Below are positions 1-8,106 of a DNA stretch of 64,000 bases, piece after piece. The stretch's first letter is position 1. The number at the start of each line of letters is the position of its first letter. A program made the position numbers and the translations under genes. The notes under the pieces are model-generated. The model was not told the DNA's origin, did not search any database, and was given only the letters and a program-made list of their open reading frames with translations. Source of the stretch: Sporosarcina limicola (GTDB lineage: Bacteria > Bacillota > Bacilli > Bacillales_A > Planococcaceae); NCBI RefSeq assembly GCF_014873855.1, contig NZ_JADBEL010000013.1, positions 52,201 to 116,200 on the forward strand. The letters are read 5' to 3'.

Positions 1-373
1 AGACAGTTTGCTTGACATAAGCCATGCAATCTTCATCATAGTCAATATATTCCTTAACTATTAGCTTTTTGTACCCATTAAACTTGTTTTGCTCTATGCT
101 ATAGGTTCGTGTCATCACTTGTTCATCTGGTACATCAAGTGGTTCCAAAGGCTCGTAAGCAACCAAACTATGATTTACTCGAGTCGCATAGACTTCGATT
201 TCACCATTAAACAAATGCATTTCCAACACAGTATCATTATCCAACGCCTTCAATAATTCAGTATAGGACGGTTCACCTTTGCGACCGATTAGAACACAAC
301 CATACAAATGTGCAATAAAAAAGGGCTCATTAATCCCGACATCTGCCAAGTCAAATGGCTGTAGCTTCTTCAT
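1..373 (-). CDS. csx19: Csx19-like type III-D CRISPR protein (partial)
   Basis: The 3' part lies outside the window; about 124 residues are visible, beginning MKKLQPFDLADVG. The segment VLEMHLFNGEIEVYATRV resembles the 'EaRlFg..gElr' core I associate with Csx19 proteins, which accompany Csx10 in type III-D loci. The start ATG (373-371) overlaps the stop of the upstream double-Cas7 gene (ATGA), so it is translationally coupled to the cas operon. Assignment rests on this weak motif and on context; it could be another small type III accessory protein. Confidence 0.5.
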   Translation of the reverse strand, partial: MKKLQPFDLADVGINEPFFIAHLYGCVLIGRKGEPSYTELLKALDNDTVLEMHLFNGEIEVYATRVNHSLVAYEPLEPLDVPDEQVMTRTYSIEQNKFNGYKKLIVKEYIDYDEDCMAYVKQTV

Positions 374-1776
374 GTAAGAACCCACCTTTCAAACGTCTCA
401 AAGTATCTTTTTAGACTCTGTGTACTCTCTTCGGATAAAACTCCTTGATTCGTGAATTCAGACTTCCATCCACTTCCCGTTACTACTGTTTCAACCGCTT
501 CAAATTGTCCCAATCCGATTACCGTGCGTCCTCCCAACGGCACTTTTCCTGCTCCAATTCTCCGCAACACATAAATCAGAGGGAAAAGATAAGGGCTTTC
601 TTCGAATGACTCACCATTTCCCAACAACCTGAATCGAATTTCCGCATCGCCTTGAACCTCATTCTGATGTTTGAGCGCAGAGCTAAATGCTCCTCCTGTC
701 AATCGGTCAATTTTTATATAAACAGGTACGTAAGTTGACTCATCCTTTGCGTTACTTCCCTGCACCTTTTTAGTAGTTTGTGCGTTTTGAATAGATATAT
801 CAGAGAAAACAAGTTTCCCTTGCCGGTCAGTGTCTCCAAATAGTTCACTACACTTTTCTTTGGCTTTTGTCTCGCAATCGGTCATTTTTCTAAAAAGCAG
901 CATGATCTCGCTTCTTAAAAGACCTTTCAAGCTAGTTGCAGGAATGAAATAAACTTCGCCGCATTTCTGTAGTCCAGTCACTCGGACCTTATCATTCATT
1001 AAGCTATTGTCTTTAAAAGATTGGTAGACCCCATAAGGAAAACTTCCTTTCAATGAAAAAACGACGCCTAAATTTTCTATAACCTTATCTTCATCTAAAA
1101 ATCCAAGATCGACTTTCTCCCGCTTTCTATTCTTCCGGCAGAATATGTATTCATCTACTGCATCCAAACTATCAAAGTCGAATGCAATACGTTCCATGGA
1201 AACTAAGCTGAATTTACCGAAACCATTACTTTTCTCACCACCGAATCGAAGTTCTCCTTGAATTATCCCCCTGGTCCATTTTTCAATGAGCTGTTTCAGT
1301 CCTCGTTCTGTCGGCACTTGTTCTTCAGACTCATCCCCCTCCACATCACATTCAATATGAAATGTAATTTCTGTCCCCCGCGGTAAATAGTCAAACGTAT
1401 ACTTTTGGTTATGCTGGGCTGCACCTGTAGTCGGATCTATTGCGGTACCTTCCTTTGTCAAGAATTTCGGTGGATGTACGAACTCCCCGTCACTAATATA
1501 AATGGAACTTTCCTTAAACTCCTCTTTTACAGTTACAGTGTTATCCGCGTCTTGAATGGACGTTTTAATGCCCCCCATATACCGAAGCAGGCACTCCTGC
1601 GTCTCCCCTGTTCGAATCAAATACTCTCGTAAGGCGCCTCCGATGGAATTTCCTGATACAACAAGTGCTCGCGGATCATCACTTCGTTTTAAACTAGTAC
1701 TTTCCTTATCGCTAGTACCAAAGTAAACAGGAGACTCCGCCTTAATGTTAAAATAATAAATTAGCTTTTTATTCAT
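370..1776 (-). CDS. Tandem Cas7 (two RAMP domains) type III backbone protein
   Basis: A protein of 468 residues with two Cas7/Csm3-type RAMP modules. Module 1 (about 1-215) has SLKRSDDPRALVVSGNSIGG, the place where Csm3 carries its target-cleaving aspartate, and a glycine-rich GGEKSNGFGKF loop. Module 2 (about 235-468) has IPATSLKGLLRSE, the Csm3-like FGDTDRQGKLVFSDI, KIDRLTGGAFSSAL and a final GGRTVIGLGQF loop. Cas7 proteins polymerise along the crRNA and cleave bound RNA. Fused double Cas7 subunits are known from type III-D effectors. The start MNKKLIYYF (1776) follows GGAGGGAGAAAG and overlaps the preceding gene by 8 nt, so upstream in-frame codons were rejected. Confidence 0.8.
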   Translation of the reverse strand: MNKKLIYYFNIKAESPVYFGTSDKESTSLKRSDDPRALVVSGNSIGGALREYLIRTGETQECLLRYMGGIKTSIQDADNTVTVKEEFKESSIYISDGEFVHPPKFLTKEGTAIDPTTGAAQHNQKYTFDYLPRGTEITFHIECDVEGDESEEQVPTERGLKQLIEKWTRGIIQGELRFGGEKSNGFGKFSLVSMERIAFDFDSLDAVDEYIFCRKNRKREKVDLGFLDEDKVIENLGVVFSLKGSFPYGVYQSFKDNSLMNDKVRVTGLQKCGEVYFIPATSLKGLLRSEIMLLFRKMTDCETKAKEKCSELFGDTDRQGKLVFSDISIQNAQTTKKVQGSNAKDESTYVPVYIKIDRLTGGAFSSALKHQNEVQGDAEIRFRLLGNGESFEESPYLFPLIYVLRRIGAGKVPLGGRTVIGLGQFEAVETVVTGSGWKSEFTNQGVLSEESTQSLKRYFETFERWVLT

Positions 1777-3400
1777 CTTTCTCCCTCCAGTGGTAAATAG
1801 TGAGTCCGGCTTCCAGTAAATCTGCAATGAATTGTTGGTTTCGATTCGCAGACTCGGTATAATAAAGTTTCCCCTTCTTGCTGTTCAGCTTAGTCTCCGC
1901 AAATTTGATTAACCCGGCATATTCCTCTGTCGTTTCTTTAATAGACAAGTATGCAAGAATCTCTTTAAAATTAAAGCCCGCAATTGAGAAGTTCTTATTG
2001 TTCATCTCATACTTCCGTTCAATATTTTCCACTTTTTTTGAATCCTCTTGCCCTTTCATCCCAATTTCTTGTTTTTTCCCCACTAGTTTCTCCAACATTT
2101 TCATGCAGTGATGTCGTTTAAGATTGGCTATAACAATTGAAGGTTCAGTCGAATTAGAAGAAAGATCATAAATCATATTCAGCCAGCGCCCTCGTGTGGC
2201 TTGCAAGCCCTGCCGAATAATTTCGTGAACCTCTGCTGCACTGCCTGATAGTGAATCTTCCTTCTGTTCGCTAGGTTTTAATTGATTCGTAAACAATACA
2301 CTTTGTTTTTCCTGAATCTCTGCTTTTACTTGTAATTCAGTCGGATAAGGTATATTGACACCAATCCAGCCATAACCATCCTGTGTGCGAAACCCTGCTA
2401 ATTTACTTTCTAAAGCATTTACTATCCGTGGCCATTCTGCCTTGTCCAACGCTGGTTCAAACTTATATGTGAAGATTGAACCGGCCTTTAACGTAGTCTC
2501 CTTTGGATAGCGGGCCTGCCATTTGGCATTGTAGCCCTCACTTAATCCAAATCCCACCAGTTGTTCGTTCAATTCAACTCGTTGTTCACAAACCTCTTCG
2601 ATTATACTCACCGGCATGAAGTTCATTGGTTGTCCTTTTTCATTGCGAAATAAACAATCCGACAAACATGTAATGGTCAATTCCTTCGCATGAAAAACAG
2701 GTTCGAATGGCAGGCCAAGGAGTTGCTTTGCACGCTCATAACTTGTTGGTCCATCAGAGACTACCTTTAAGTTACACCTTCCGTAGCCCGATCCCTTGGA
2801 ACCACCTACATACCATACATCCGGTTTTCTTAAACATGCTTCAATTTCTTCAGCCATCGATTCTTCCAAGGCAATCATCGCCCTAAATGTTTGGCCGGGA
2901 GAGATTGCTTGATAACTGAATAAGTTTTCCTCTTTCAGTCTTGTTGTATGATGCTGCCTGTAAGTTTTGGGAATCTCTATACCACTCAAGTAGTCCTCAT
3001 GAAACGCTACATACTGATACTCTAGGGGATTTTTGTCCGTTCTATCTTTTAACAAATTTGAGAGTTCTATTTTTTTTGACTCTATCGACGAAGTTTCTTG
3101 TTCCATCATCTTAGCTTTTCTCCATTGATGCTTATTTACCCGCAAATGTTGCGGAGTCGGCACAAATAATTTACCGTTCTGATAAGGATAGGCGTTGTAA
3201 CATTCCATCTTCTGTAGAATTTCAGTTGCTGTCGTATCATTGAACACCCCATGCCGAATTAAATTAGCAATAACTGCACCTCTTAAAGTAGACCCCGGAA
3301 TATAATCCTTCGAAGGCTCCGTCTGATTGCTTTTACTTCCCCCCGCCCCAATTTTAAGCGGTTCTATATTTTCAACTTCAATGACGCAATAACGTCTCAT
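1769..3400 (-). CDS. csx10: Csx10-like (Cas5 group) RAMP protein with C-terminal helical extension
   Basis: A protein of 543 residues. The first 370 or so look like Csx10, the Cas5-type subunit that caps the crRNA 5' handle in type III-D: KIGAGGSKSN, SKDYIPGSTLRGAVI near the N terminus, VGGSKGSGYGRCNL near 210 and FRTQDGYGWIGV near 350. Residues 375-543 form an additional helical, charged segment. No separate Cas11 small-subunit gene is present in the visible operon, so this tail may supply it; that is inference. The start MRRYCVIEV (3400) follows AGAGAGGTGAACGGC; the gene overlaps the upstream cas7 by 23 nt. Confidence 0.72.
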   Translation of the reverse strand: MRRYCVIEVENIEPLKIGAGGSKSNQTEPSKDYIPGSTLRGAVIANLIRHGVFNDTTATEILQKMECYNAYPYQNGKLFVPTPQHLRVNKHQWRKAKMMEQETSSIESKKIELSNLLKDRTDKNPLEYQYVAFHEDYLSGIEIPKTYRQHHTTRLKEENLFSYQAISPGQTFRAMIALEESMAEEIEACLRKPDVWYVGGSKGSGYGRCNLKVVSDGPTSYERAKQLLGLPFEPVFHAKELTITCLSDCLFRNEKGQPMNFMPVSIIEEVCEQRVELNEQLVGFGLSEGYNAKWQARYPKETTLKAGSIFTYKFEPALDKAEWPRIVNALESKLAGFRTQDGYGWIGVNIPYPTELQVKAEIQEKQSVLFTNQLKPSEQKEDSLSGSAAEVHEIIRQGLQATRGRWLNMIYDLSSNSTEPSIVIANLKRHHCMKMLEKLVGKKQEIGMKGQEDSKKVENIERKYEMNNKNFSIAGFNFKEILAYLSIKETTEEYAGLIKFAETKLNSKKGKLYYTESANRNQQFIADLLEAGLTIYHWREKDE

Positions 3401-4127
3401 GCCGTTCACCTCTCTGTCTCGAAACTTTTTTCCCTTCTTGTAAAAGACGCGCCTCAATCTTGCCTCTCCCCCGATGAACACCCGCACCAATCCGAGTCAT
3501 CGAGCCAAGGATTCGCAGCAAATCCTCTATATAATTAATGGGGTTCAAATCATCTTTAGGATTAATGGAATCTGTTACAAAAGTAATAGTCGAATAAAAA
3601 ATGAGGCCTTTCTTTACCGCCTGATAGGTTGTAAACATTTGATCCTTGGTAACACCGTCTTCAAGTTGAATTGCTGTTCGTAGTTCTGTTTGTGCTTCAA
3701 TTAAATCATGAGAGGACAAGTGACTATATCCTGCATCCCTGTCTTTCGAAAGTAATTCAATATAATACCTTCTTACCGATTCCGGTAATTCCAGATTGCT
3801 AAGTCGCATAATTCCCTGCGTAGGAAAATCATGCTTTTTGAATTTAGGCGCGTAGTGTTTCATTTCCAATTTGTTGATTCCGAACAAAACTGCAAGTGAT
3901 TGAAGAAAGGTAGCCGCATGTTGCGGATCTAGGTGTTCATATTGCTTATACAGCCAGAAAGCCTGTTTTTTCAATTGACCTTTAAGTGATTTCGCATGAA
4001 AATAGACAAACCCGTATTGATCGGTGAGCACCTTTGACTGAGCGAGATTTCGTTCTTTCTCCCCACTAGCAAAGATTGCTTCACTCAATAGCTGAATTTC
4101 AATTTGATAAGTCTGATTTAATGTCAT
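3378..4127 (-). CDS. Cas7 (Csm3-like) RAMP protein
   Basis: A single-domain RAMP protein of 249 residues. Family marks are the first beta strand followed by SEAIFASGEKERN, the LTDQYGFVYFHAKSLKGQL segment where Csm3 has its catalytic aspartate, and the C-terminal glycine-rich loop TRIGAGVHRGRGKIEA. It is expected to form part of the crRNA-binding backbone with the double Cas7 protein. Its ATG overlaps the cas10 stop codon (ATGA), so it is translationally coupled to cas10. Whether the aspartate is catalytic cannot be decided by reading. Confidence 0.78.
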   Translation of the reverse strand: MTLNQTYQIEIQLLSEAIFASGEKERNLAQSKVLTDQYGFVYFHAKSLKGQLKKQAFWLYKQYEHLDPQHAATFLQSLAVLFGINKLEMKHYAPKFKKHDFPTQGIMRLSNLELPESVRRYYIELLSKDRDAGYSHLSSHDLIEAQTELRTAIQLEDGVTKDQMFTTYQAVKKGLIFYSTITFVTDSINPKDDLNPINYIEDLLRILGSMTRIGAGVHRGRGKIEARLLQEGKKVSRQRGERHETLLRH

Positions 4128-5680
4128 TTTAAAGCTCCTTCTGTTTGAGAGATAAAGGGTAATGCTTCAAGTACATCATTTAGTACGTAAATTTTATTTT
4201 CCCCAATAATGACTGCCCCATTTTCCACCTTGCATTGCTGTGCGTACTCTTTCTCGACAAAGCAAGCTAAACATTTGACATCATCAATTTGTTTCATATC
4301 AAAAAACAACTTATATTCAGTCCAACCGTTATAGATTACTTTCTTGAGTTGCTCCAATGTAGAGTTACTAACCTTTAATTGTATGTCTTTAGATAATTCA
4401 ATGAATGAATCATAGCTAAAAACACCCTCCTTTACGGAAACGTCCTGGTCAATCCGCAACGGTTTTATATGAAAAGTTTCCTGATAATTATTATGTTTAA
4501 CATTATCTTCATACTGGATTTCTCTCATTACCTGTCCTTGTACGATGCTCCAATCAATAAAGGATGCTGTTGTCGTTTCATCTGTACTTTTACTACCCTT
4601 ATAAAGAAACCTTTTCGCTTGTCCACATAACGCTTCCGCTTCTTTGACAGCATCAAAAAATGGATACGTCACTCTTACAATTGCCACACCCGCACAGGCA
4701 CTTAAATAAGGTTCATTCCCTAGTTCGTTTTGAATCTCGCTTCGCCGATCCTCTTCCATCGATATATTCTGGATGTTTTTCACGATTTGAGCTGCAATTG
4801 AAATTGCATGCTCCGCTTCAACAATAAGACATATGTCATCTCCTGAAAGAACAACTGGCGTTACAAGCAAATCTATATTTTTTATACCCACACAATCCTT
4901 CGCCTGAGCAATTAAAGCATCGGCTACTGCATCCAAATATATTTCCTCGATTGTTTCACTAAAGACCCCTAACTCCTTAAAGCTAGAAATCCGTTTTACC
5001 ATCTCACCCATTTTGTTGCCGTCAATAGAGATGACACCTATGTAACTCTTCCCGCCCATTCTTTTCTTGTAATCCTGTAATTCATTCGTGATCTTGATTG
5101 AATGCCCTTCCACCTTTTCTTCCAAACGATTAGATAGAAAATTCCGTCCCCAATTATACTTGGTATACTCCTCCTTCCTTTTTGCGTTCCTCTCTTCGTC
5201 ATTTAATTGTTTTTCATATGTCTCTGCTTTCCCAATGGCATTAATTTTTTCTATACCATATGTCCAACGTTTGAATCTAGCCCTTCGTTTATCTTTTAAC
5301 CTATCTGCCTTGTCATCTAACTTTCCACGAATCTCTTTTTCCGTCAATCCTGTTCCATCGACCATACTTATGTATAGTTCCATATCGGGATATGCCTTGA
5401 GTATCTCCAGAGAATAACTCTTGACAAACCTAGAAGCCAAATTCAAATGAGCAAATTTGAGAATACTATTTCCACCACCGGAATAAACAAATTCAAATTT
5501 CTCACTATATCGCTTCTTCAAATGTGCTGATAAAGTGACAGTCAATGGTCCCTTGTTGTCTTTCATTTCTTCTGTTACGGCTTTAATAATGGAAGAGTTA
5601 TACAAATTATCCTTCAGTCCATTATGTTTATAAATAAACTCCTGTTTTTGCGATACATCAATAAATACATATGCCCCCAT
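4124..5680 (-). CDS. cas10: Cas10, HD-less type III large subunit
   Basis: A protein of 518 residues. It starts directly with a palm-like domain (FIDVSQKQEF, then VYSGGGNSILK at about 66-76) and has no N-terminal HD nuclease motif. The second palm carries GVISIDGNKMGEM (about 215-226) and VVLSGDDICLI (277-287), the site of the cyclic-oligoadenylate synthase motif. Here it reads SGDD rather than GGDD, but both aspartates are kept. A CxxC pair (KCLACF) lies near the C terminus. Lack of HD is typical of type III-D Cas10, so any DNA cleavage must come from elsewhere. The chosen start is ATG 5680; a TTG four codons upstream is possible. Confidence 0.87.
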   Translation of the reverse strand: MGAYVFIDVSQKQEFIYKHNGLKDNLYNSSIIKAVTEEMKDNKGPLTVTLSAHLKKRYSEKFEFVYSGGGNSILKFAHLNLASRFVKSYSLEILKAYPDMELYISMVDGTGLTEKEIRGKLDDKADRLKDKRRARFKRWTYGIEKINAIGKAETYEKQLNDEERNAKRKEEYTKYNWGRNFLSNRLEEKVEGHSIKITNELQDYKKRMGGKSYIGVISIDGNKMGEMVKRISSFKELGVFSETIEEIYLDAVADALIAQAKDCVGIKNIDLLVTPVVLSGDDICLIVEAEHAISIAAQIVKNIQNISMEEDRRSEIQNELGNEPYLSACAGVAIVRVTYPFFDAVKEAEALCGQAKRFLYKGSKSTDETTTASFIDWSIVQGQVMREIQYEDNVKHNNYQETFHIKPLRIDQDVSVKEGVFSYDSFIELSKDIQLKVSNSTLEQLKKVIYNGWTEYKLFFDMKQIDDVKCLACFVEKEYAQQCKVENGAVIIGENKIYVLNDVLEALPFISQTEGALK

Positions 5681-5730
5681 TAGATCTATCAATCCTTTCT
5701 ACTTAATCGATTTTCTTCAGTTGTCTATCG

Positions 5731-6696
5731 TTATGGTTTATTCGTCCCTTTGCTCAATTCCCCAATCTCCCTCTTAAACCTTTCAGCATAAGCGAAGTGT
5801 GGAAACAGCATCGGATTATTTAACAGCATTAGTAGTTGATTGAGTTGTAGATTGAGCGTAAGTAACGGATTTCCAGGCACCTCCAAATCCTCCAATTTGT
5901 TTTCCAATTCAGAACTATCGTTAAAGTGCAACTCCGGATAATCTGCCGGATCTATTTTTACTGAATTTTTTGCAGCATCCGAATTAAACACTGTAAGATC
6001 TTTATCTTTGGATTCGAGCTTAGTTCCAGATTTGTTTAATTCCTCTCCCCACCAATTAAGCGACTTCCCTTTGTTATCGACCTGCAACTCAAAGTTATTA
6101 CCTTCATTTCCGTTTGTCTTCTGGCAAATAATGAAGTCGAATGCATCACCCAAATTTTCTCCCCATTTTTCGAGTGTTTCTGTTTTGGAGGCAGAATTAA
6201 TAGACGCCAAAATACGTATCGGTCTCGTTCTTGTTTGTGTTCCATTCGTTAAACCTATAGAATAACCGCTTACCATTCGAGCAATACCAGATTGTTTTGA
6301 TTTCAGTTTCTTAATTTGATTGCTCCATGTTCTTAACGATTCATCATCCCAACTTTTGCTCTTACATTCAATAACCACCACAACCGCTTCAATAGGAATA
6401 AACTTCAACGTGTTATATTGAAAAACGTAAGGTGTATATTGCTCATCATATACTGCAATATCCACTTCTTTGGATACATTTCCACCAGAATCAATAATCA
6501 TAACGCCTTGTGCCATCGAAAATTTTTTCGGAATAATGCTTCTAAAAAATTTAAGCCACATTTCTTCACGATAATTTCCCGTCAATCCACCATGTTCTGT
6601 TGTCATGTCCATCTCTCGAACCATCATTTGATTCATATCGTTATAGTTTTCATAAATTCGCTTAAATACTTCTTTTCCTTTGTTTTCTTCACTCAT
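5731..6696 (-). CDS. PD-(D/E)XK-like nuclease, DUF6602 type, in cas operon
   Basis: A protein of 321 residues, not a standard Cas protein. Residues about 40-115 look like a restriction-endonuclease core: an early REEMWLKFF helix, EVDIAVYD (D79) and IEAVVVVIECKSK (E110-x-K112). This matches what I recall of DUF6602. The rest (about 120-321) is charged and ends in a leucine-rich helix. It lies between cas6 and cas10 on the same strand, so it is probably co-expressed with the effector and may act as its nuclease arm, given the HD-less Cas10. That role is inference. The start MSEENKG follows AAAGGAGG with 8-nt spacing. Confidence 0.6.
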   Translation of the reverse strand: MSEENKGKEVFKRIYENYNDMNQMMVREMDMTTEHGGLTGNYREEMWLKFFRSIIPKKFSMAQGVMIIDSGGNVSKEVDIAVYDEQYTPYVFQYNTLKFIPIEAVVVVIECKSKSWDDESLRTWSNQIKKLKSKQSGIARMVSGYSIGLTNGTQTRTRPIRILASINSASKTETLEKWGENLGDAFDFIICQKTNGNEGNNFELQVDNKGKSLNWWGEELNKSGTKLESKDKDLTVFNSDAAKNSVKIDPADYPELHFNDSSELENKLEDLEVPGNPLLTLNLQLNQLLMLLNNPMLFPHFAYAERFKREIGELSKGTNKP

Positions 6697-6719
6697 CAAC
6701 TTTTCCTCCTTTATGTTGT

Positions 6720-7628
6720 TCAACCATAAAACACTTCGTAATGACCAAAGCCATGTGTCGCATTTTTACCGATATGCAATTTAATCCCTGCTGCAAGTAA
6801 CGATGTAAACGGTGTAATATCTCCTTCGTACCGTGCCCATCCTTCGATAGCTGGCAATGCTAACTTACGGTCATATGTCATCGAATACCGTTCAAAGTCT
6901 ACAAATCTCCAATTCTCCTCAACCGTACGCACACTTCTCGCCTTCTCCAGCAAGGCATCCTCGTCCCATGGGATAATATGACCTGTATATGCATGAGATA
7001 ATAAGCCAATTCTCCTTATCAAGGATTGCACAATATTTTCAAATGTTAACTTTCGTTGGAGCTTATGTTTGACTAATATCCTCGTTGGTGTATCGAAGCG
7101 AATAAGTACACTACTCGCTGTTCGTTCTTCTGCAATGAGAGGTGATGAGTGAAGATTGCGCAACCACGTCTTGCCTCCACTCCATATCAGCGTGTTATGC
7201 AGTGGATTCGTAATCTGTACAATAGAAAAGCGTAAACGATTCGCTCCCCATCCACGCTCCCCCATTGCTAAAAGCCCATCTAAATAAAATCCAGCAGAAC
7301 GTGTAGCATCACCGATAATCGTAATATCAAACACGCATGTATCCCCAAATTTCCATATTTTTTTATCTCTAACAGGAACATATAGGACAAATGGATTTAC
7401 TGCGCCTCCAACATTTCCAGGGGAGTTAAAGCTATTTGCATACCCACAGTCATGAGACACTTGGCATAAATGACACTGAACCCCTGGCTGTGTACAAACA
7501 AGATCGCGCATACAATGCCCCAAAATCCCCCTTAGGGTAGAACCGAGATAGGCAGGCAAATGCCCCGCTTCCTTTGCATTAAAAAATACTCTTAATGTTA
7601 AGATTTCCATATGCTTATCTATATTCAT
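6720..7628 (-). CDS. cas6: Cas6 pre-crRNA endoribonuclease
   Basis: A protein of 302 residues, first gene of the cas operon. The N-terminal region has AYLGSTLRGILGHCMRDLVC followed by CHLC and DCGY cysteines, as in the Cas6 branch found with type III systems. The C terminus ends ATHGFGHYEVFYG, the glycine-rich loop of Cas6. It would cut the array transcript within each repeat to leave an ATTGAAAT-type 5' handle. The ATG follows AAGGAG with 10-nt spacing. A sigma-A-like promoter lies 70-95 bp upstream. Confidence 0.85.
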   Translation of the reverse strand: MNIDKHMEILTLRVFFNAKEAGHLPAYLGSTLRGILGHCMRDLVCTQPGVQCHLCQVSHDCGYANSFNSPGNVGGAVNPFVLYVPVRDKKIWKFGDTCVFDITIIGDATRSAGFYLDGLLAMGERGWGANRLRFSIVQITNPLHNTLIWSGGKTWLRNLHSSPLIAEERTASSVLIRFDTPTRILVKHKLQRKLTFENIVQSLIRRIGLLSHAYTGHIIPWDEDALLEKARSVRTVEENWRFVDFERYSMTYDRKLALPAIEGWARYEGDITPFTSLLAAGIKLHIGKNATHGFGHYEVFYG

Positions 7629-7678
7629 CTTATATTAGCTCCTTGTTGTTGTATGTTTTCCACTCAAATCCCAGACAT

Positions 7679-7724
7679 GAAAGTCCTTTTACCCTATATT
7701 ATGAAAGGGCTTTCATTAGTTCAA
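7679..7724 (-). promoter_or_regulatory. cas operon promoter with overlapping palindrome
   Basis: Read on the minus strand: -35 TTGAAC (7724-7719), 17-bp spacer, -10 TAATAT (7701-7696). An inverted repeat, GAAAGTCCTTT (7679-7689) with AAAGGGCTTTC (7704-7714), brackets the -10 box. One arm lies in the spacer and the other just downstream, a typical operator position. Between here and the array (7725-8069) I see no convincing gene; the short minus ORF at 7728-7931 lacks a ribosome binding site. Confidence 0.5.
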
Positions 7725-8069
7725 TTGTCAAGAAGCATCAGATAAAAGGAATGGATTTCTCAAAAAAGCTGGTAAATCACAAGGAATACTTTCCAATAAC
7801 AGTTTGATTTGACCCTCTATTAAAATGATTCTTCCACCAATATTGTTCCCATCAATTCCAGAAAAGTCAAAAGAGCTTCGGTAAACCGAAAATCCTCTAC
7901 TTATCCTAACACACATAGAAAATATTGCCAATTATCGATTGCCTTCTACCTCTTGGGAACTTACGGCTAGCCTCATATAACGTAAGAAGACAATCGTCGT
8001 ACGTGCTATCAATGCAGCGTAACTGCAGCATTAAAATTTTTTCGCCAATCTTAGATGATCTACTCATCT

Positions 8070-8106
8070 AAAAAAAACAAGAGTCGCACTCATGTAGAGT
8101 GCGACT
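8070..8106 (-). terminator. Intrinsic terminator made from the last CRISPR repeat
   Basis: On the minus strand the promoter-distal degenerate repeat forms a perfect 9-bp stem GTCGCACTC/GAGTGCGAC with 5-nt loop, plus one more A-T pair. It is followed by TCTTG and eight T residues. Ordinary repeats of this array form only a 7-bp stem and lack the T run. Confidence 0.65.

Noticed and set aside
7728..7931. 67-residue minus-strand ORF upstream of cas6
   Set aside because: No ribosome binding site, no family resemblance, and it lies in the region of the cas promoter; probably chance.
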